Source of the DNA: Holosporaceae bacterium
Lineage (GTDB): Bacteria > Pseudomonadota > Alphaproteobacteria > UBA3830
Assembly (NCBI GenBank): GCA_031284345.1
Contig: JAITAC010000116.1
Coordinates: 1-5,299, forward strand
DNA: 5,299 bases
Reading direction: 5' to 3'
Part shown: one piece after another, positions 5,013-5,299 of the stretch
Numbering within the stretch: position 1 is the first letter of the stretch
How the letters are laid out: each line of letters begins with the position of its first letter
Program-made: the position numbers and the translations under genes
Notes under the pieces: model-generated
Database searches by the model: none
What the model was told of the DNA's origin: nothing
Seen by the model: the letters and a program-made list of their open reading frames with translations, nothing else

Positions 5013-5299
5013 TTATTCTCCATATTTATTATATTTATAGTCCTTCCTGTGGCACGCGACACATATTCCTAATATAGCCCTGTCCTTCCGCACGCATTCA
5101 TATATGGACTCCTGGCTGATGCAAATTCCCTCAAGTTTGAGGCGACCTGAAGTCTGTTCCGGACTCCAATCCTGACCCACACAATTCAGCACACGAGCCT
5201 TTAGATCACCACTCATTTTCTTCGGAATTTTGCTGGCAGAAGACCGCCGTGCAGACGATTTCTCATGGGCTAATTTAAAATCATAGCTATAACTCTTTG
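5013..5299 (-). pseudogene. IS30-family transposase fragment, missing catalytic domain
   Basis: The frame is open from the right window edge (first whole codon at 5297) to a TAA at 5013, giving 94 visible residues. The ATG at 5216 is internal: coherent IS30-like sequence continues upstream of it as SYSYDFKLAHEK and then RRSSASKIPKKM. The diagnostic part is WSPEQTSGRLKLEGICISQESIY read as WSPEQ, SGRLK and ISQESIY, which matches the WSPEQISG...ISHESIY signature of IS30-type helix-turn-helix regions. It is followed by a degraded DK..GG.LY..LRH stretch and YKYNKYG. The frame stops there, before the DDE catalytic domain, so no active enzyme can be made from this piece. The usual LYxHLRH reads ICVACHR, another sign of decay. 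Whether the N-terminus is intact lies outside the window. Confidence 0.85.

Noticed and set aside
5045..5059. CVACH, a CXXCH heme-c-type motif, in the right-edge frame
   Set aside because: It falls where IS30 transposases normally have LYxHLRH, inside otherwise clear transposase sequence, so it is a chance result of decay and not a cytochrome.

Overview
The window looks like part of an AT-rich bacterial chromosome with moderate coding density and some IS debris. The PrmC sequence, with a SFW segment ahead of a DPRPETE motif, looks alphaproteobacterial. Together with the transposase remnant and the repeat-rich secreted protein, this fits a host-associated alphaproteobacterium of the Rickettsiales or Holosporales type. 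That placement is inference, and no species can be named. All supported genes are on the minus strand, so the biological order runs from right to left.

Right edge (5013-5299): a broken IS30-family transposase that enters the window already open and stops before its catalytic domain. The gap at 4717-5012 has no convincing gene. It holds a spaced direct repeat, one copy of which lies where the transposase homology ends, a short palindrome, and a plausible extended -10 promoter for the next gene.

Core operon (4716 to 1967): gmk (guanylate kinase), an exported M48 metalloprotease with a TPR-like C-terminal region, and prmC (release factor glutamine methyltransferase). Gaps are 4 and 7 bases. The three genes act in nucleotide metabolism, envelope protein quality control and translation termination, so they share transcription rather than one pathway. 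The kinase appears to have lost several residues that contact the guanine base. A 47-codon reading frame overlaps the end of prmC and may be a small gene or a remnant.

Left part: a very AT-rich spacer (1652-1829) with a promoter and a strong Shine-Dalgarno precedes a 364-residue exported protein that I do not recognise. Its last 135 residues are Gln/Ala/Pro and then Thr low complexity, built on 12-base, 18-base and 3-base tandem DNA repeats. Beyond its stop, 104-469 is bounded by an imperfect inverted repeat, and a third copy of the same 15-base motif overlaps the stop codon. This suggests a small non-autonomous or decayed insertion element. At the extreme left, a promoter, a Shine-Dalgarno and eight codons mark the start of another gene that leaves the window.
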